In this document: positions 21,474 through 32,889 of the stretch, one piece after another
How positions within the stretch are numbered: the first letter of the stretch is position 1
Layout: each line of letters starts with the position of its first letter
Assembly (NCBI RefSeq): GCF_050624435.1
Contig: NC_134537.1
Location: forward strand, 9,978,584-10,042,583
From: Tenrec ecaudatus
Lineage: Eukaryota > Chordata > Mammalia > Afrosoricida > Tenrecidae
Direction of reading: 5' to 3'
Length of the DNA stretch: 64,000 nt
Translations under genes and position numbers: made by a program
Notes under the pieces: model-generated
The model's database searches: none
Seen by the model: the letters and a program-made list of their open reading frames with translations, nothing else
Told to the model about the DNA's origin: nothing

Positions 21474-22845
21474 TACCAGGCCCTCTAAATGCTCTCTGAC
21501 ACTTTCAAGAGGTCTTTCGCAGGAGATGTGCCCAAGACATTCTGCCTTTTGACTTCTTGACTGCTACTTCCATGAGCATTGATTATGTACCCAAGGAACC
21601 GGAAGTTCTTGAACATTTTCTTTTTCTCTCCATCACCATGTTATTATACATGGGTCAAGTTTTCGGATCTTCGTTTTATGCTGAGGTATAATCCCTGCTG
21701 AATGCTGCAGCCTTTGATCTTCATCCGAAAGGGCTCCAAAGTGTCTTCCCTTTTAGCCAGCAAGGTTATGTTCTCTGCTAATGTTAATTAATCTGTAAAC
21801 GAGTCTTCTTCCAAGCCACGCTTTCCTCATAGAGATCAGTTTGTTAGGTTATGCGCTCAGTTTACAGATTCACTAAATACGGTGAGGGGATTCAACCCTG
21901 ACACACACCTTTGCTCATTTTAAACCACACGCGACTCCCTGATTCTGTTCTGACAACTGTCTCAACTATCATATACCTGCTTCCACATCCTCTTCTGAAT
22001 CCAGCTTGAATTTCTCTCGGTTCCCTGCTGATGTACTGCCGCAACTATTTTTGAATTATCTTTAGTAAAATGTTATGTGAGTATGATGTTAATGATATTG
22101 TTTGATAATCCCCACTTTCTGCTGGATCACCATTACTTAGAATGGGACCCTCGTCTAGCCAATTGGCAAATGAGCACTTCCAGCATTTGTTGCACTAGCT
22201 CAGTTTTCGGAGCCTCGTTGTGTTGGACTTCTTTATTCAATTCCACTGACTCCTGATCATCTGCCGTCTCCTAAGACGGTTTCAATGTCACCAGTTCTTT
22301 TTGGTAAAACTGCTTGGTATTCCACCCATCTTCTTTGGATACTTCCTGCATCGGGCAATATTTTGCCCATAGAATCAGTCAATATTGAAACTCAAGGCTG
22401 GGCTTTTCAGTTCTGCTCTTTCAGTTTGAGGTTTGCATTTAGTTTTCTAATTGCCAGGCCTTTGTCTCCTTGCATGGTAATTCTTCATTTTGTCTTCTCA
22501 AGTCGCTGTCCTAAATTTCCCAGGTAGCCCTTTTACTTGACAAGTTCTCCCGTTTGTTGGAGCTAGTCTCCTTCCAAGAGCAAGTTTCAAAATTTTTTTT
22601 TCTCGCTATCTATTTTGATCTATTCTCTCTCTTTTAGGACCTTTTGCTTTCCTCCTGTGCGATGTCCTTGAGGTCATGCCACAACTCATAAAACCTTTGG
22701 TCACAGGAGTCAGTGCGTCAGATCTATCCTTGAGAAGGTTGATAAATTCAGGTGGGACAGATTCAAGGTCATACTTTGGCTCTTGTAGATTTGTTTGAAT
22801 TTTCCTCAGCTTCAGCTTGCTTGTAAGCAACTAACAGATAGCACA

Positions 22846-23377
22846 CATTGACAGATCAATGAGACAAGTGGCGGTTGGGTAGGAATTCAAAGGATTCAAG
22901 GCAGCAGACGCAGGCGGTGTTACTCTCAATAAGGGAGTTAAGATGGGATGAGGGGAAGGAATCTTAGAGATGAGCCCACTAACCAGGCTGGCTAGCCGCT
23001 GCCATGGTTGCAGTAGGCAGAGGCAGAGCCTCCACTTTGGAACAGGGTGTAGTTAGTATCAAGCTGGGGGTTAGTAGCAGGCCGATGGACAACAAAGGGT
23101 CTGAGGCTCGTCCGGTATGGGAGAGATCAGTGAAAGCTTGAACCAGGGAACTCTTTGGTGGAGAAGACTCCTCACAGCGGATTGTAGGCTCTGATGGGTT
23201 GAGATTGTCATCGCCTGAATGGAGCGTCCTTCCCGTACGAAGCTCTGGTTGTCCAGCTGCACACAGGAGTGCTGTCTAATAAGACAAGCCTGATTTGGCA
23301 TGCCATGCCGCAGCCCTCGTCGGCTCGTGTACCATCTGCCATACTGACCTGGTTGGCTTTTCTCAAAAACACAACAA
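22846..23377. other. No recognised element
   Basis: Nothing nameable is seen. GC content seems higher than in the flanking LINE sequence. Confidence 0.4.
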
Positions 23378-23573
23378 ACTCAGATTGAGTTGATGCTGAC
23401 ACATAGTGACCCCTATAAGCCAGGGTAGAACTGCCGCTGTGGGTTTCCAAAACTATAACTGGTTAGGGTAGTTGAAAGCCCTATCTTTCTCCCAAGGAGC
23501 AGCTGGTGGTTTCGAACTGCAGACGTGCAGATCACAACCCAACTCATAACTGTTACACCACCAGGATCCTTGA
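23378..23573 (-). mobile_element. AfroSINE, minus strand
   Basis: Reverse-complement landmarks are in order: GGTAGAACTGCCGCTGTGGG, GAAAGCCCTATCTTTCTCCC, GCAGCTGGTGGTTTCGAACT and the head complement ACACCACCAGGATCC. Confidence 0.85.
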
Positions 23574-24097
23574 CTTTTTCCAAGGAGCCGACAATTCTGC
23601 TGCCCAGGGTCTCTCTCGAGGCTGTTTTCTTGACCTGGACTGCCCCCCCCCCCCCCGGACTTGAGCTTGCTCACTCTCTCACTTTATGCTGGTTCTCGAT
23701 ACATGTGAACCCACCAGAAAGGTGTTTCTAGATGCCGTTGCCTACAATAGCACCTTTACTTTCTCTGGCTCATAACCCGAGGGTCTTGTTTGTGTGCTTG
23801 CTTTTTGCTGTGTATTTCCTGCACAGGACTTCGAATACCTTGATAGTACTTCATCTATTTATTTTATAGTCTCTCTCTTCCCCACCATACTAAGAATACT
23901 ATAGAAGTAGCAGTTGGTTTCTTTACTTTCATGTTTCCTCGAGTCGAACCGAGCTTCGTAGAGAGATTTGTGGGATGAACAAACGTATGATTTACACTGG
24001 AGTCCATCATATGGAGGGGTGACGATGGCCTTCCCCATCGGCCCCCAGGAAGCCCGATGCACACAGGTAATGAAACGGGATCCTTAGCGAGGACCTG
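23574..24097. other. No recognised element
   Basis: A run of 15 C lies at 23642-23656. Nothing else nameable is seen. Confidence 0.4.
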
Positions 24098-24516
24098 TGT
24101 TGTTATTGGGGGCTGTTGAGTCGATTCCACTCATAGTGACCCCATGGGACAAAGCAGACTTTCCCTCTCGGACTGACTTGACTTTCTTTACAGAAAGGAA
24201 TCCTTGTGGGGCAATGGACAAGTGAGTGCTCAGCTGCAAACCTAAAGGTGAGTGGTTTGACCCCACCAACCACACGACGGGAGAAAAGACCGGGAGAACT
24301 GCTTCCTTCAAGAAATATATGCTTGGAAACCCCACAGGACAGCACTGCTCCCTCCTGTATGGTTGCTATGGGCCAGCACCGACTCGATGGGGCCCAGCCA
24401 CACTATCCAATGATAGGGAAGCAAAGCATCAAGTCAGAGCTGTTTGGTGGGTTCAAACTGCCAACCTTCCGGTCAGCAGCTAAGTACTTAACTGTCGCAC
24501 CACCAGAGCTCAGTAA
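24098..24516 (-). mobile_element. AfroSINE, minus strand, split by another AfroSINE
   Basis: The 3' part (GGGGCTGTTGAGTCGATTCC, 24098-24187) and 5' part (GTGGGTTCAAACTGCCAACC, 24413-24516, ending in CACCACCAGAGCTC) belong to a minus-strand AfroSINE. A plus-strand copy lies between them. This is the second such nested pair in the window. Confidence 0.65.
24198..24411 (+). mobile_element. AfroSINE, plus strand, nested
   Basis: The head is GGAATCCTTGTGGGGCAATG, the body GCTCAGCTGCAAACCTAAAG, and the tail AGCACCGACTCGATGGGGCC. It is inserted in the older opposite-strand copy. Confidence 0.7.
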
Positions 24517-25265
24517 ATGTGGGGTCATTGAATGATGTTGAAAAGCAGTTCTCAAATAAGCCCACATGGGAGGAGCACACCAGCCTGTGTGATCATGAGA
24601 TGTCAGTGGGATCAGGTATCAGGTAGCAAAATATCCCAAACAAACAACTATACTGATGGGAATGAGGGAGATTGGAGTGGAGACGATTGGATATCTCCCC
24701 ACAGATGGGTTATAAGGAAGAGATAATTCAACCAAGGTGCAGCATAGCACCAACGAATCACACATCATTCCTCTAGTTCCTGAATACTTCCTCCACTCAC
24801 TACCATGACCCAGTTCTACCTTAAAAATCTGACTAGGCCGGAAAACACACATTGATACAGATACTCTGGATACATAGAATTCAGGAGAGATAAAACGCTC
24901 AGGAACACTAGTGGGAGTAGCGATATCATGAGCGTAGGGTCAGGGAGGGGGAAGGGTGAGAAAGGGGGAACCCATCACAAGGTTGGCTATATAGCCTCCC
25001 TCAGCAAGGGGATGATAACAGAAATGTGGGTGAAAGGAGACAATGGATATGTAGGATATAAAATAATAATAACAATATATAATTGATCAAGAATTCCAGA
25101 GGATGGAAGGGATGGGAAAAAGAGGAGCTTATACTAAGAGCGCAAGTCGAAAAATTTTTTGGACCTGATGAGGGCAACATGTACAAATATACTTAATACA
25201 ATTGATTTATAGAATGTTATAAGAGCTGTAAGCGCCTACATTAAAATGATTTAATAAAAAGAAAG

Positions 25266-25423
25266 TGTGGTATATAATTGTCTATCAATTTGAGAGGATT
25301 AAGAATAGGGTGGAGTCTGGCCTGTCAATCAGGTTATAGCCAATGAGGCCTCTGTGTGGGCGTGGGCATGGCCTTCTCCTGAGGATTCTGGGAACTCCTG
25401 TATTCTTCCTTGGAGGTGGGAGA

Positions 25424-25457
<34 letters not shown>

Positions 25458-25830
25458 TCACTCCTTGGGAGGCATCCCTATGGAGAAGACACATGGAGAG
25501 AGGCTGATGGAGCCAGACCTCTGGAGCTGGAGAAGCCATGTGGAGACCCCTGCCAGCACTTAGATGCTTACACCACCACTGGATCCACAAGACTTCTCAC
25601 CAACTGGCCTGTGATCTTCCTGCACTCACATCATTGCAGGTGTTTCGTGAGTCGGAAGAGGACTTTATAGATTGGTATCAGACATATGAGCCAATATTGG
25701 ACCTATGGACTTGATCTGGACTGGCTTGGGATGTTTTCTCAATATTCAACTGCTCTTGTATAGAAAGCTCTTTCTTACACACATGTGAGTGTCTATGAAT
25801 TTGTTTCTCTAGTCTACCCGGACTAACATA
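25266..25830 (+). mobile_element. Solo LTR, ERVL/MaLR-like, in L1 poly(A) tail
   Basis: The 565-base element starts TGTGGTATATAATTGTCTAT and ends GACTAACATA. It has a perfect 5-base duplication, GAAAG, at 25261-25265 and 25831-25835. A (TC)n run lies inside it at about 25425-25455. It is a solo LTR fossil and is younger than the L1 that hosts it. Confidence 0.88.
25425..25455. repeat. Simple repeat (TC)n inside the LTR
   Basis: Uninterrupted TC dinucleotides run for about 30 bases. The corresponding region of the other LTR copies lacks this expansion. Confidence 0.95.
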
Positions 25831-25869
25831 GAAAGAAAGAAAATCAAAGCAGCTCTCAGTGAATCTTCC

Positions 25870-26360
25870 AGCTCCAGGACTCCTTGCCCAGCTGGGTTAG
25901 CACTTCCCATCTCCTACGGACAGTGTGGCCTTGCTTGGCCCATGGGCCCTCAGACTGCCCTCAGGGGCTGAAGACCAGCTAGGCACCATACAGAACAAGT
26001 CTTAGTCTTGGGGCCACTTGGGAATTGCATGAACAAGAGGAAAATTTGCATTCTCATTTAGATTCTCCATGAGATCCCAGAGGACTCTCGCCATGATGAA
26101 ATGGAGAGACTTGAGATTAGGATGGATCATTGTCTGAATGCCTGAATTGACAACACGGTCATGAAAAGCATGGTGGAGAAGGCAGAGAGCCTCGCTGCTT
26201 TCTGCAGGACGGTTTGATAAACGATCTGATGGTTCAGAAACATAAAAAGGATTTCTTGCAAATGTGAAGAGGTTGAGATCACAAGCACTAAGATAAAAGT
26301 CATCAAAAATGGATTCAGGAAGGAGAAGCAAAGCCATGGCCCCGAGCTGAAAAGGACTAG
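25870..26360. other. No recognised element
   Basis: Nothing nameable is seen. The minus frame at 26002-26376 (124 codons) has no recognisable domain and runs toward the adjacent SPIN-like repeat. Confidence 0.4.
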
Positions 26361-26362
26361 AG

Positions 26363-26552
26363 CAGCGGTTCCCCACCTGCGGGTCACGCCCCTTTGGGGT
26401 CGAACAACCCTTTCACGGGGGTCGCCTGATTCATCACAGTAGCAAAATTACAGTGATGAAGTAGCAACAAAAATAAGTGTATGTTTGGGAGTCACCACAA
26501 CATGAGGATTTGTATTAAAGGGTTGCAGCATTAGGAAGATTGAGAACCACTA
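26363..26552 (+). mobile_element. SPIN/URR1-like nonautonomous hAT
   Basis: The second copy of the family starts CAGCGGTTCCCCACCTGCGG and ends TTGAGAACCACTA. Internal blocks CCTTTGGGGTCGAACAACCC, ATTACAGTGATGAAGTAGCA and GTCACCACAACATGAGG are shared with the copy at 11701-11898. No convincing 8-base duplication is visible. Confidence 0.85.
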
Positions 26553-26690
26553 ATATACACTCTTCAGATGAAAAGGGCTCCCCAAGGATCAGAAAAATTA
26601 ATATAAAATAAGTCATGCTTGGAAATAAACTGGTAAAGGTTCCAAAACTTAAGGATGCAGGGGGGAAAAGATTTGAGAGCGACTGCATGT

Positions 26691-27019
26691 AGGCATACCT
26701 CCCTTTACTGCACGTCACTCTACTGAGGTTGTGCTTTTACAAATTGAAGGTGCATGGTAACCCTTTGTGGAGCAGATCTACTGACTTATTTTCAGCAGCA
26801 TATGCTCACGTCATGTCTATGTGTCACAAGTTGGTAACCCTTGAAATGTCACAAACTTTCTCATAACGCCATTGGACACTTAGCGGGCAATGGTATGGCA
26901 CAAGTGTAACTGTGATGTACACTGTGAAACTACAACGTCTGTGTGATGCATTGTTTGGTGACATTTGCTTCACTGCAGTGATCTGGAACTGAGCTCTCAA
27001 TATCATTGAGTTAGGCCTG
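26691..27019 (+). mobile_element. Tigger1-like element, internally deleted
   Basis: The left end AGGCATACCTCCCTTTACTG and the internal TTTTACAAATTGAAGGTGCA and GCATATGCTCACGTCATGTC match the 5' end of human-type Tigger1. The right end GTGATCTGGAACTGAG ... TTAGGCCTG matches its 3' terminus. Only about 330 bases separate the ends, so the transposase gene is missing. A clean TA duplication is not visible. Confidence 0.75.
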
Positions 27020-27439
27020 TTGATGGAACAACACCACAATCAAGTTGACACCCCACTTAGTTTCTGCACTAAAGATCAGAGAGAATGGAGCCATTTCTCC
27101 ACATGGCCACAGAACAATTCTAGGGCAAGGCAAATGGAGGTCTTCCCAGAGAAACCGGGCCTCAGACAGAACACAATGCCTCTCTCCCAACTCCATTTTC
27201 AAAAGAGTGATCTAGTGGTCTCAGAAACAAACCACAGCCCACAACTTAAATACCAGGGAAAATGATATCAAAGAAATGTGGTCTTCCTTGGCCCACCCCA
27301 AGGGACAGAGTACCCTCAACGCATGTGGCTACTGAGGGGCAGATGGTCCATCTCTGATTCCTTGCTATGACAACCTGAGAAAGTTCTGCTGGGTGAAGCT
27401 TTAGTAGTACACATTTTTTCCTGCTATGTGAGCATCAAG
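27020..27439. other. No recognised element
   Basis: Nothing nameable is seen between the Tigger-like and mariner elements. Confidence 0.35.
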
Positions 27440-28290
27440 CAACTCACTCTGAGTTAGTGCACTCAGTGGCATCACCTGAAAGGTTCTCTCTGGTCACAGT
27501 GAATTTTTTCATGAAAGCAGTTTCGCCGGAACCTTCCTTTTTGTGATGTCTTATTTCATAGAACAGCGGGCAGCTGTGAAATTTTGTTTCCGGCTCATGA
27601 AAAATGCTGCAGAAACTGTTGTGATGTTGAACACAGCCACCAAGGACAGAACTGTGTGAAAAATTCAAGTGTATGAGTGGTTTTCTCTTTTCAAAAGAGG
27701 TGAAATGTTGATTGATGACAAACCTCGTTCTGGATGTCCATCAACTTCTTGTACTGATGAAAATGTTGACTCATAGTGCATTTGGAGTTCATTCCACCAG
27801 GCCACCATTCATCGAGCTTTCTATTTAGAGGTTCTAAAAAGATGGCATACCAATGTGTGACAAAAAAGGTCTGATTTGTGGCAGACAGGGAGCTGGTTTT
27901 GTCACCACTACAATGCACCTGCTCACGCAGCCATCTCTGTGCACCAGTTTTTGGCAAAAAACCAGCATGGTTTTCTTGCTCCATGCACCTGACTCACCTG
28001 ACCTTGCTCTGTGTGACTTCTTTGTGTTTCTGTGAATGAAGAGGGACATGAAAGGACAGCAATTTGACGATGTAGAAGAGGTTAAGGAAAAAAACAAACA
28101 AACCAATGAGGGAGGTGCCATCAGACATCCAAACAGATGAGTTTGAAAATGTTTCCAAGGATGGAATTGCAGATTTGACAAATGTATTAAGTGTAATAGA
28201 GAGTACTTTGAAGGTGATAATGTTCTTTTGTAAAAAAAAAAAATTAATACATAGCTTTGGGGGGACAATCCATTTTGAATGGGGAGTGTT
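27440..28290 (+). pseudogene. Mariner transposase pseudogene with central deletion
   Basis: From an ATG at 27545 the sequence translates to EQRAAVKFCFRLMKNAAETV, then after an in-frame TGA to QVYEWFSLFKRGEMLIDDKP, RSGCPSTS and TDENVD. This is the mariner helix-turn-helix region. About 100 residues, including the first catalytic aspartate, are then missing. A later frame gives VHLEFIPPG, and the downstream NAPAH-like region is also frameshifted. APDSPDLALCDFFVFL, the third catalytic Asp region, ends at a TGA. Weak terminal similarity continues to REYFEGDN near 28200. Typical mariners encode about 345 residues. Terminal inverted repeats were not found. Confidence 0.85.
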
Positions 28291-28299
28291 ACCCCCTTT

Positions 28300-29740
28300 T
28301 ATACTGACCTTGACAAAGCGGCCCGAGAGGTTTTCAACAAAGGCTTTGGTGTTGGATGGGTGTGAAAGCCAAGTCCTGAAGTGACGTGGAAATCTCGACG
28401 TCTGGTGTCTCTAATACAGACAGACACCAGTAAGGTTCCTGGGCCTTGGAGACCACATGCCCACATTGTGAGTAAGGTGTGACTTTCATAGGAAGTTGGA
28501 ACCCTGCTTACACTCTGGGAAGAGGAATCTTGATTGAAGACCAGATCTGCCAATGTTACCTTTAAAGTTGGTGCTTGCTATCACCTTCTTGCCAACTGTG
28601 GGAAAAAAGAGTGGCAAAGTCAAGTGTTCTTCCAAGAAAGTGTTACAAAGCTCTTGTGAGGCTGACTTTGATTTTGCTGGGCCTATAGTCCATGGTTCAG
28701 CTGGTGTGGACTAAGTGGCTGGCTGGCTTATGGGTTACCAGATGACCTTTGACAGGGCCAAGTCAAAGATGACTAGGCTCTAGGTCTGGGAACTTCCAGC
28801 AACACAGTCATATCACTGATGGGACAGAGCTCAGAGCATCAATTCATCCAAAAGCATGTGAAGATCTTGGCGCATCAGTAAACCTTGCTTGGACATCAGG
28901 GCCCATCTGCTTGTCTTTTGGCATGGTTGCTGAATATCAGTGGGATCCCAGCACTTCCATTTGGGCAAAAGTCAGCAACCCTGGTTTAATTGGAGTTGGC
29001 GATACTTAGTCTCTGAGGCCTGGTGGGAAGCTTCCATTGTCTGCTCTGGGAGATGGGAAGAGCAGTAAGCTGAAGATCACACACTTTAGCTTCCTCTGGA
29101 GTTGGAGGCTTCATCTAGTAAGTTCTAGCTGAAGAAACCTCTGGGATCCAGTATCACAACGTTTGGCCTTACTGCGTTCCCATTGTGACCAGGCCTCTTT
29201 GCCCTCAGTGAAGGTCATCAAAATAAAGGATGCTTTAAACAAGAGCTGCACTTTATATATTTAAACAGTTACTTGCTAGCTGGCTTCTCATTCAATTGGT
29301 TCTCTATCTAGTTAGACTTGTATCACGCAGTCACATATTCAATAGTTAAATGTATTTAACTGTGAAATGCATTACCCACCAACAATGAAATAGACCTTAA
29401 GGAAAGCTAAAAAAACAAACCCCACAGAAAATAAACAATAGTGGTGAGCAATGGTTGAGCTTTAAGATAGAATTAGTTGAAGAAGTCACTTATTACACAA
29501 ATACAAAATCATTGCCAAGAGAAAAAGATTCATCATGTAAGAATATCATAAACTTGGATTTAAAAGCCAACATAGTACTGGAAACCTTAGAATGTTGGAG
29601 GTGGACCTAGGCAGGAGAGGAGTAGAGATGGGCTAGATTTGCCATTCTCCATGGAGGGGGGCCATGCTCTGGGGTCACTGTTGAAACTGATACAAGATGT
29701 AACCCTCTGTCATAGAATTAATTCCAAATGAACCTCATGT
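28300..29740. other. No recognised element
   Basis: About 1.4 kb without a nameable repeat or exon. Old diverged repeats are likely but not demonstrable by eye. Confidence 0.4.
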
Positions 29741-29747
29741 AAGACTG

Positions 29748-29835
29748 AGTAGAACTGCCCTCCACAGCATTTTCTTGGTTGTAATCTTTACAGCACCAGC
29801 CAAGCCTTTCCTCCACAGCCCTATCAGGTGAGTTT
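29748..29835 (-). mobile_element. AfroSINE fragment, minus strand
   Basis: GAGTAGAACTGCCCTCCACA and TTGGTTGTAATCTTTACAGC are AfroSINE body landmarks in reverse. Both ends are missing. Confidence 0.55.
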
Positions 29836-29849
29836 GAACTGCCCCAAAC

Positions 29850-30062
29850 CCAGTCCAATCCAATGCAACCCAACCCATGGTCATCGAGGCAACTCCAACT
29901 CATAGTACCATTATAGGACAGAGCACAACCAGATGCGTGGGGTTTTGCAGGCTGTAAATCTTTACAGAAGCAGACCCAGATATTTCTCCCATGAAGTGGC
30001 TGGGGGTTTTGTTCAGCAGCTGTGCACCTGTTTGGATTAGGAGTCAAGCACAAACCATGTGC
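29850..30062 (-). mobile_element. AfroSINE, minus strand
   Basis: GGCAACTCCAACTCATAGTA, GGACAGAGCACAACCAGATG, GCTGTAAATCTTTACAGAAG and AAGTGGCTGGGGGTTTTGTT follow AfroSINE order in reverse. This is the variant with the GAAGCAGACC block. Confidence 0.6.
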
Positions 30063-30064
30063 AC

Positions 30065-31250
30065 TGTCACATGCCTTGTTGAACGGCTCTCGGATCAGAA
30101 CACACGATGTTCCAATTATTTGAGCAAAGCAGATAAACACAAGGCATAGGGAAAACATTGTTTTTGTGTTTAATACAGAGGCATAACCAAATAAAACAAA
30201 TAAAATGCAAAATGGAGACAAGAGAAATAAAAGCCCATGTGAGTATGTCAATGTTCCCAGTAAGTGTGATCACAGAAGCCAGTAAAGCGAAGAAGCTCAG
30301 ATTGTATCCAAACCTGTGTTGTTTATACGAGACATATCTGAGCAAAGGACTGAGAAATGAATGAATAAATGAATGAGCGAATGAATGGAGTTACAAGGAT
30401 ATGCTGCACGCAAACTAAAATATAAATCAATGTAATCTGCTTAAAAGGAAGGTTTGTGAGAGGAAGCCTTGTTATTCTCACATACTTCTTCTTAGTAGGA
30501 ACACTGAGTGCTGCCTTTATGTGGGAGAAATATATTGATATGCCACTGGGGTGGCGTTGAGAACCCAAGGGCAAGTTTAAGCCACAGAAGATGCTCACTA
30601 AACAGCACTGCAGGGCCCGGGGAGTGGGGGGCGGGGACTTTATTTTGATCATAAGATGATATTAGAGGGAGAAAAAGTAGCTAGAAGAATGCTATGAGGC
30701 ATGGTCTATACAACACTAAATCCCCCCCTGTGCTCCCAGCAATTTTGAAGAGATGAGTTAAAACACCTGCTAAACCCTTCCTGTCAGTGGGCTCCTTGTG
30801 CAAATGGGTAAAGGGACTTGGTTTTGCACCTGTGTTGATCAGGGTGAAAGACTGAAAGCAAACTCCGGATGTAGAGGAAGCCCCATTAGTTGTGACAATA
30901 CTGGGGAGGTCTTTTCTTTCACAAAGTGAAGCTCGGGGGCTTGACTCTGATTGACATCTGGGAGACACCAGTTGATGCCCTAGGATTGCACCACAGCATA
31001 GGTTGGTGACTGGGATGTAACACATGCATGTTCTAAGTTAGCAGGGACAATGTTCGTACCTAGAGACACTACAAGAAAGAACTGTGAATGAAGAACTGGT
31101 GACCCTGCCAACTATGCTTGGGATCATGCAGAGCATTCCAGAAATTCCAAGAATGGAAGATGAGTCTCCAGCCTCAGTTGAGACAGATGGGCCACAAACC
31201 ATGCCAATGCTGTGCTCCCATCCTTCCAGGTTCCTTTTACCCCTTTTGTG
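30065..31250. other. No recognised element
   Basis: GAAT-type short units occur at 30355-30390. No named repeat or exon is seen. The minus frame ending at 30345 begins in hydrophobic sequence but has no family match I recognise. Confidence 0.4.
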
Positions 31251-31253
31251 GAC

Positions 31254-31850
31254 TGTGTTAGTCTGGGTTGACTAGAGAAACAAGTTCATAAACATGCATA
31301 TGTGTATAAGAAAGAGGTTTATATACAAGAGCAATTGAATATTGAGAAAACAGCCCAGCCCAGTCAAGATCAAGTCCATAAGTCCAATATTAGCCCATAT
31401 GTCTGATATAAATCTATAAAGTACTCTTCAGACTCACAAAACACATGCAATGATGCCGAATGCAGGAGGATAACAGGCCATTGGGTTGGAAGTCTTGGGG
31501 ATCCAGTGGTGCTGCAAGCATCTCAGTGTTGGCGTGGGTCTCTAAGTGGCTTCTCCGGCTCCAGAGGTCTGGTTGCATCAGGGTAGGTCCATGTGGCTTC
31601 TCCTCAGGAATGTCTCGCAGGAAGTTAGCCTTGTCAGTCGAGAGTTTCCAATGAAGTGAGCTGAGAGAGAGAACGAGAGTCTGTCTCCTGCCTCCAAGGA
31701 GGAAATCCAGGAATTCCCAGAATCCTCAGGAGAAGGCCATGTCCACACAGAGGCCTCATTGGCTATGACCTGATTGACAGACTAGACTCTACCCCTTCAC
31801 TCTTAAGCTTCTCAAGTTACCAGCTGACACCAGACTATGCAACTACCACA
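31254..31850 (-). mobile_element. Solo LTR, ERVL/MaLR-like, minus strand
   Basis: The element begins TGTGTTAGTCTGGGTTGACT and ends GCAACTACCACA, the reverse complement of the LTR start TGTGGTAGTT. Length is 597 bases. The 5-base flanks do not match well, so exact ends may differ slightly. It is a solo LTR fossil. Confidence 0.8.
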
Positions 31851-31974
31851 GGGGCACTCCGTCTTTAGTGTGCGTTCATGTTCAACAGGCAGCCCTTTCC
31901 TAGATGCCCTAGGGTGACAGCAGCCCATACGGCCCCTCTGTCTGAGAATTGACTTCTCCACTGTGGTTCTCCAC

Positions 31975-32345
31975 CAGTGACTAGCAGGCTCTTGCTGTTC
32001 AGAACCATGGGGTCAACTCCAACACATAACAACCACATGCATGTCAGAATGAAATGTGCCCTGTCCGCCACCAGCCTCACAACCCTCGCCCATCCATTTG
32101 CTGCAACCTCTGTGTCAGTATAACTCATCTTGCATGATGTCTTCAAGGACTGGTCCCTCCCCATATCATGCCCAAGTATCTTTGCTTCTTAGGAGGACTC
32201 TGGTTGTATTTTCTCCAAGGTAGATTTGTCCGGTCTTCTAGCTGCCCATGGGGTCGTCAATAGTTTTCACCAGCACCATGATTCAAAGGCTTCCGTTCTT
32301 TCTTTGTAATGAATTTCTCAATCAGCAGATATGTTTAGATTCCAA
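31975..32345 (-). mobile_element. RTE 3' portion, minus strand
   Basis: ATGGGGTCAACTCCAACACA begins the tail in reverse. TTTGCTGCAACCTCTGTGTC, GGAGGACTCTGGTTGTATTT and GGTAGATTTGTCCGGTC match the C-terminal RTE region seen at 38160-38800. Confidence 0.65.
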
Positions 32346-32349
32346 ACAT

Positions 32350-32860
32350 GTGTCAAACCCAGGTCTAGCATTGCTGTTTTTCATTTGACTCATACAATGT
32401 AGATGGGGATGGATAGGCTTCATTTGATGTATCCCCTACCCCCCAAAGAAGACTTATGTTTTCTCTGCCCATGTAGCAGTCCCATAAGCATCCATTGGCT
32501 CGTGGAAACTGGCAGAAGCAATGATTCCCACCAGCAGTGTATGACAGTCCGCCCGCATCCCCACCAACACTTGCAGTGGCTCCTAGATTCAAGGTCTGGG
32601 GAGGGTTATCAGAAAAGACCCATCGTTTGATAAATGATGGCCTCACAGTTCACTCCCTCCCCTTTCTGAGCATGTACCTGATACACAGGAAGAGCCTCCC
32701 AGGGCTCTGTCTGTCCTCCATGACCTTGCCCTCCACCACGACCACCCACATACTTTTCTAGCCTCTGTTGCTGCTTCAAGTGGGAAGATGGGCCCAAGTC
32801 AAGAGAACCCAGGTGGTTTCTGCAGGGAATGACAACTGAATTCAGATCTCAGAGGGAGGG
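32350..32860. other. No recognised element
   Basis: Nothing nameable is seen. Confidence 0.35.
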
Positions 32861-32862
32861 AG

Positions 32863-32889
32863 GAAGAGAGAGAGAGAGAGAGAGAGAAG
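32863..32889. repeat. Simple repeat (AG)n
   Basis: About 13 AG dinucleotides follow a GGGAGGGAGG run. Confidence 0.95.

Larger units (their letters stand above)
19240..22845 (-). pseudogene. RTE (BovB-like) LINE, minus strand, twice interrupted
   Basis: On the minus strand this is the longest RTE copy here. From the 3' side it shows ACAGGTCCAAAGTATGTAAG (left of the L1), AGTCCATGGTCTAGCCAGTA, ACATGTATATGAGGTGATTG, GGGATTCAACCCTGACACAC (complement of the region around the active site), AATCCAGCTTGAATTTCTCT, and toward the 5' side GATGTCCTTGAGGTCATGCC and ATTCAGGTGGGACAGATTCA. An L1 (19316-20990) and a MITE (21171-21473) interrupt it. No frame is intact, and the endonuclease domain is not seen beyond 22845. 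Confidence 0.85.
24555..25845 (+). mobile_element. L1 3' UTR with solo LTR in its tail
   Basis: The L1 part (24555-25265) begins at AATAAGCCCACATGGGAGGA. It runs through TTCCTCTAGTTCCTGAATAC and the polypurine tract at 24940-24970, ending at AAAATGATTTAATAAAAAG. A remnant A-rich tail resumes at 25831-25845 after a solo LTR. The outer flanks AAAGCAGTTCTCA (24542-24554) and AAAGCAGCTCTCA (25846-25858) agree at 12 of 13 positions and are the L1 target duplication. Confidence 0.85.

Noticed and set aside
22846-23377. Possible LTR similar to 52970-53365
   Set aside because: I looked for shared blocks and found none convincing.
29718-30251. 177-codon open frame on the minus strand
   Set aside because: Much of it is translated AfroSINE sequence. 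The hydrophobic start has no family match I know.
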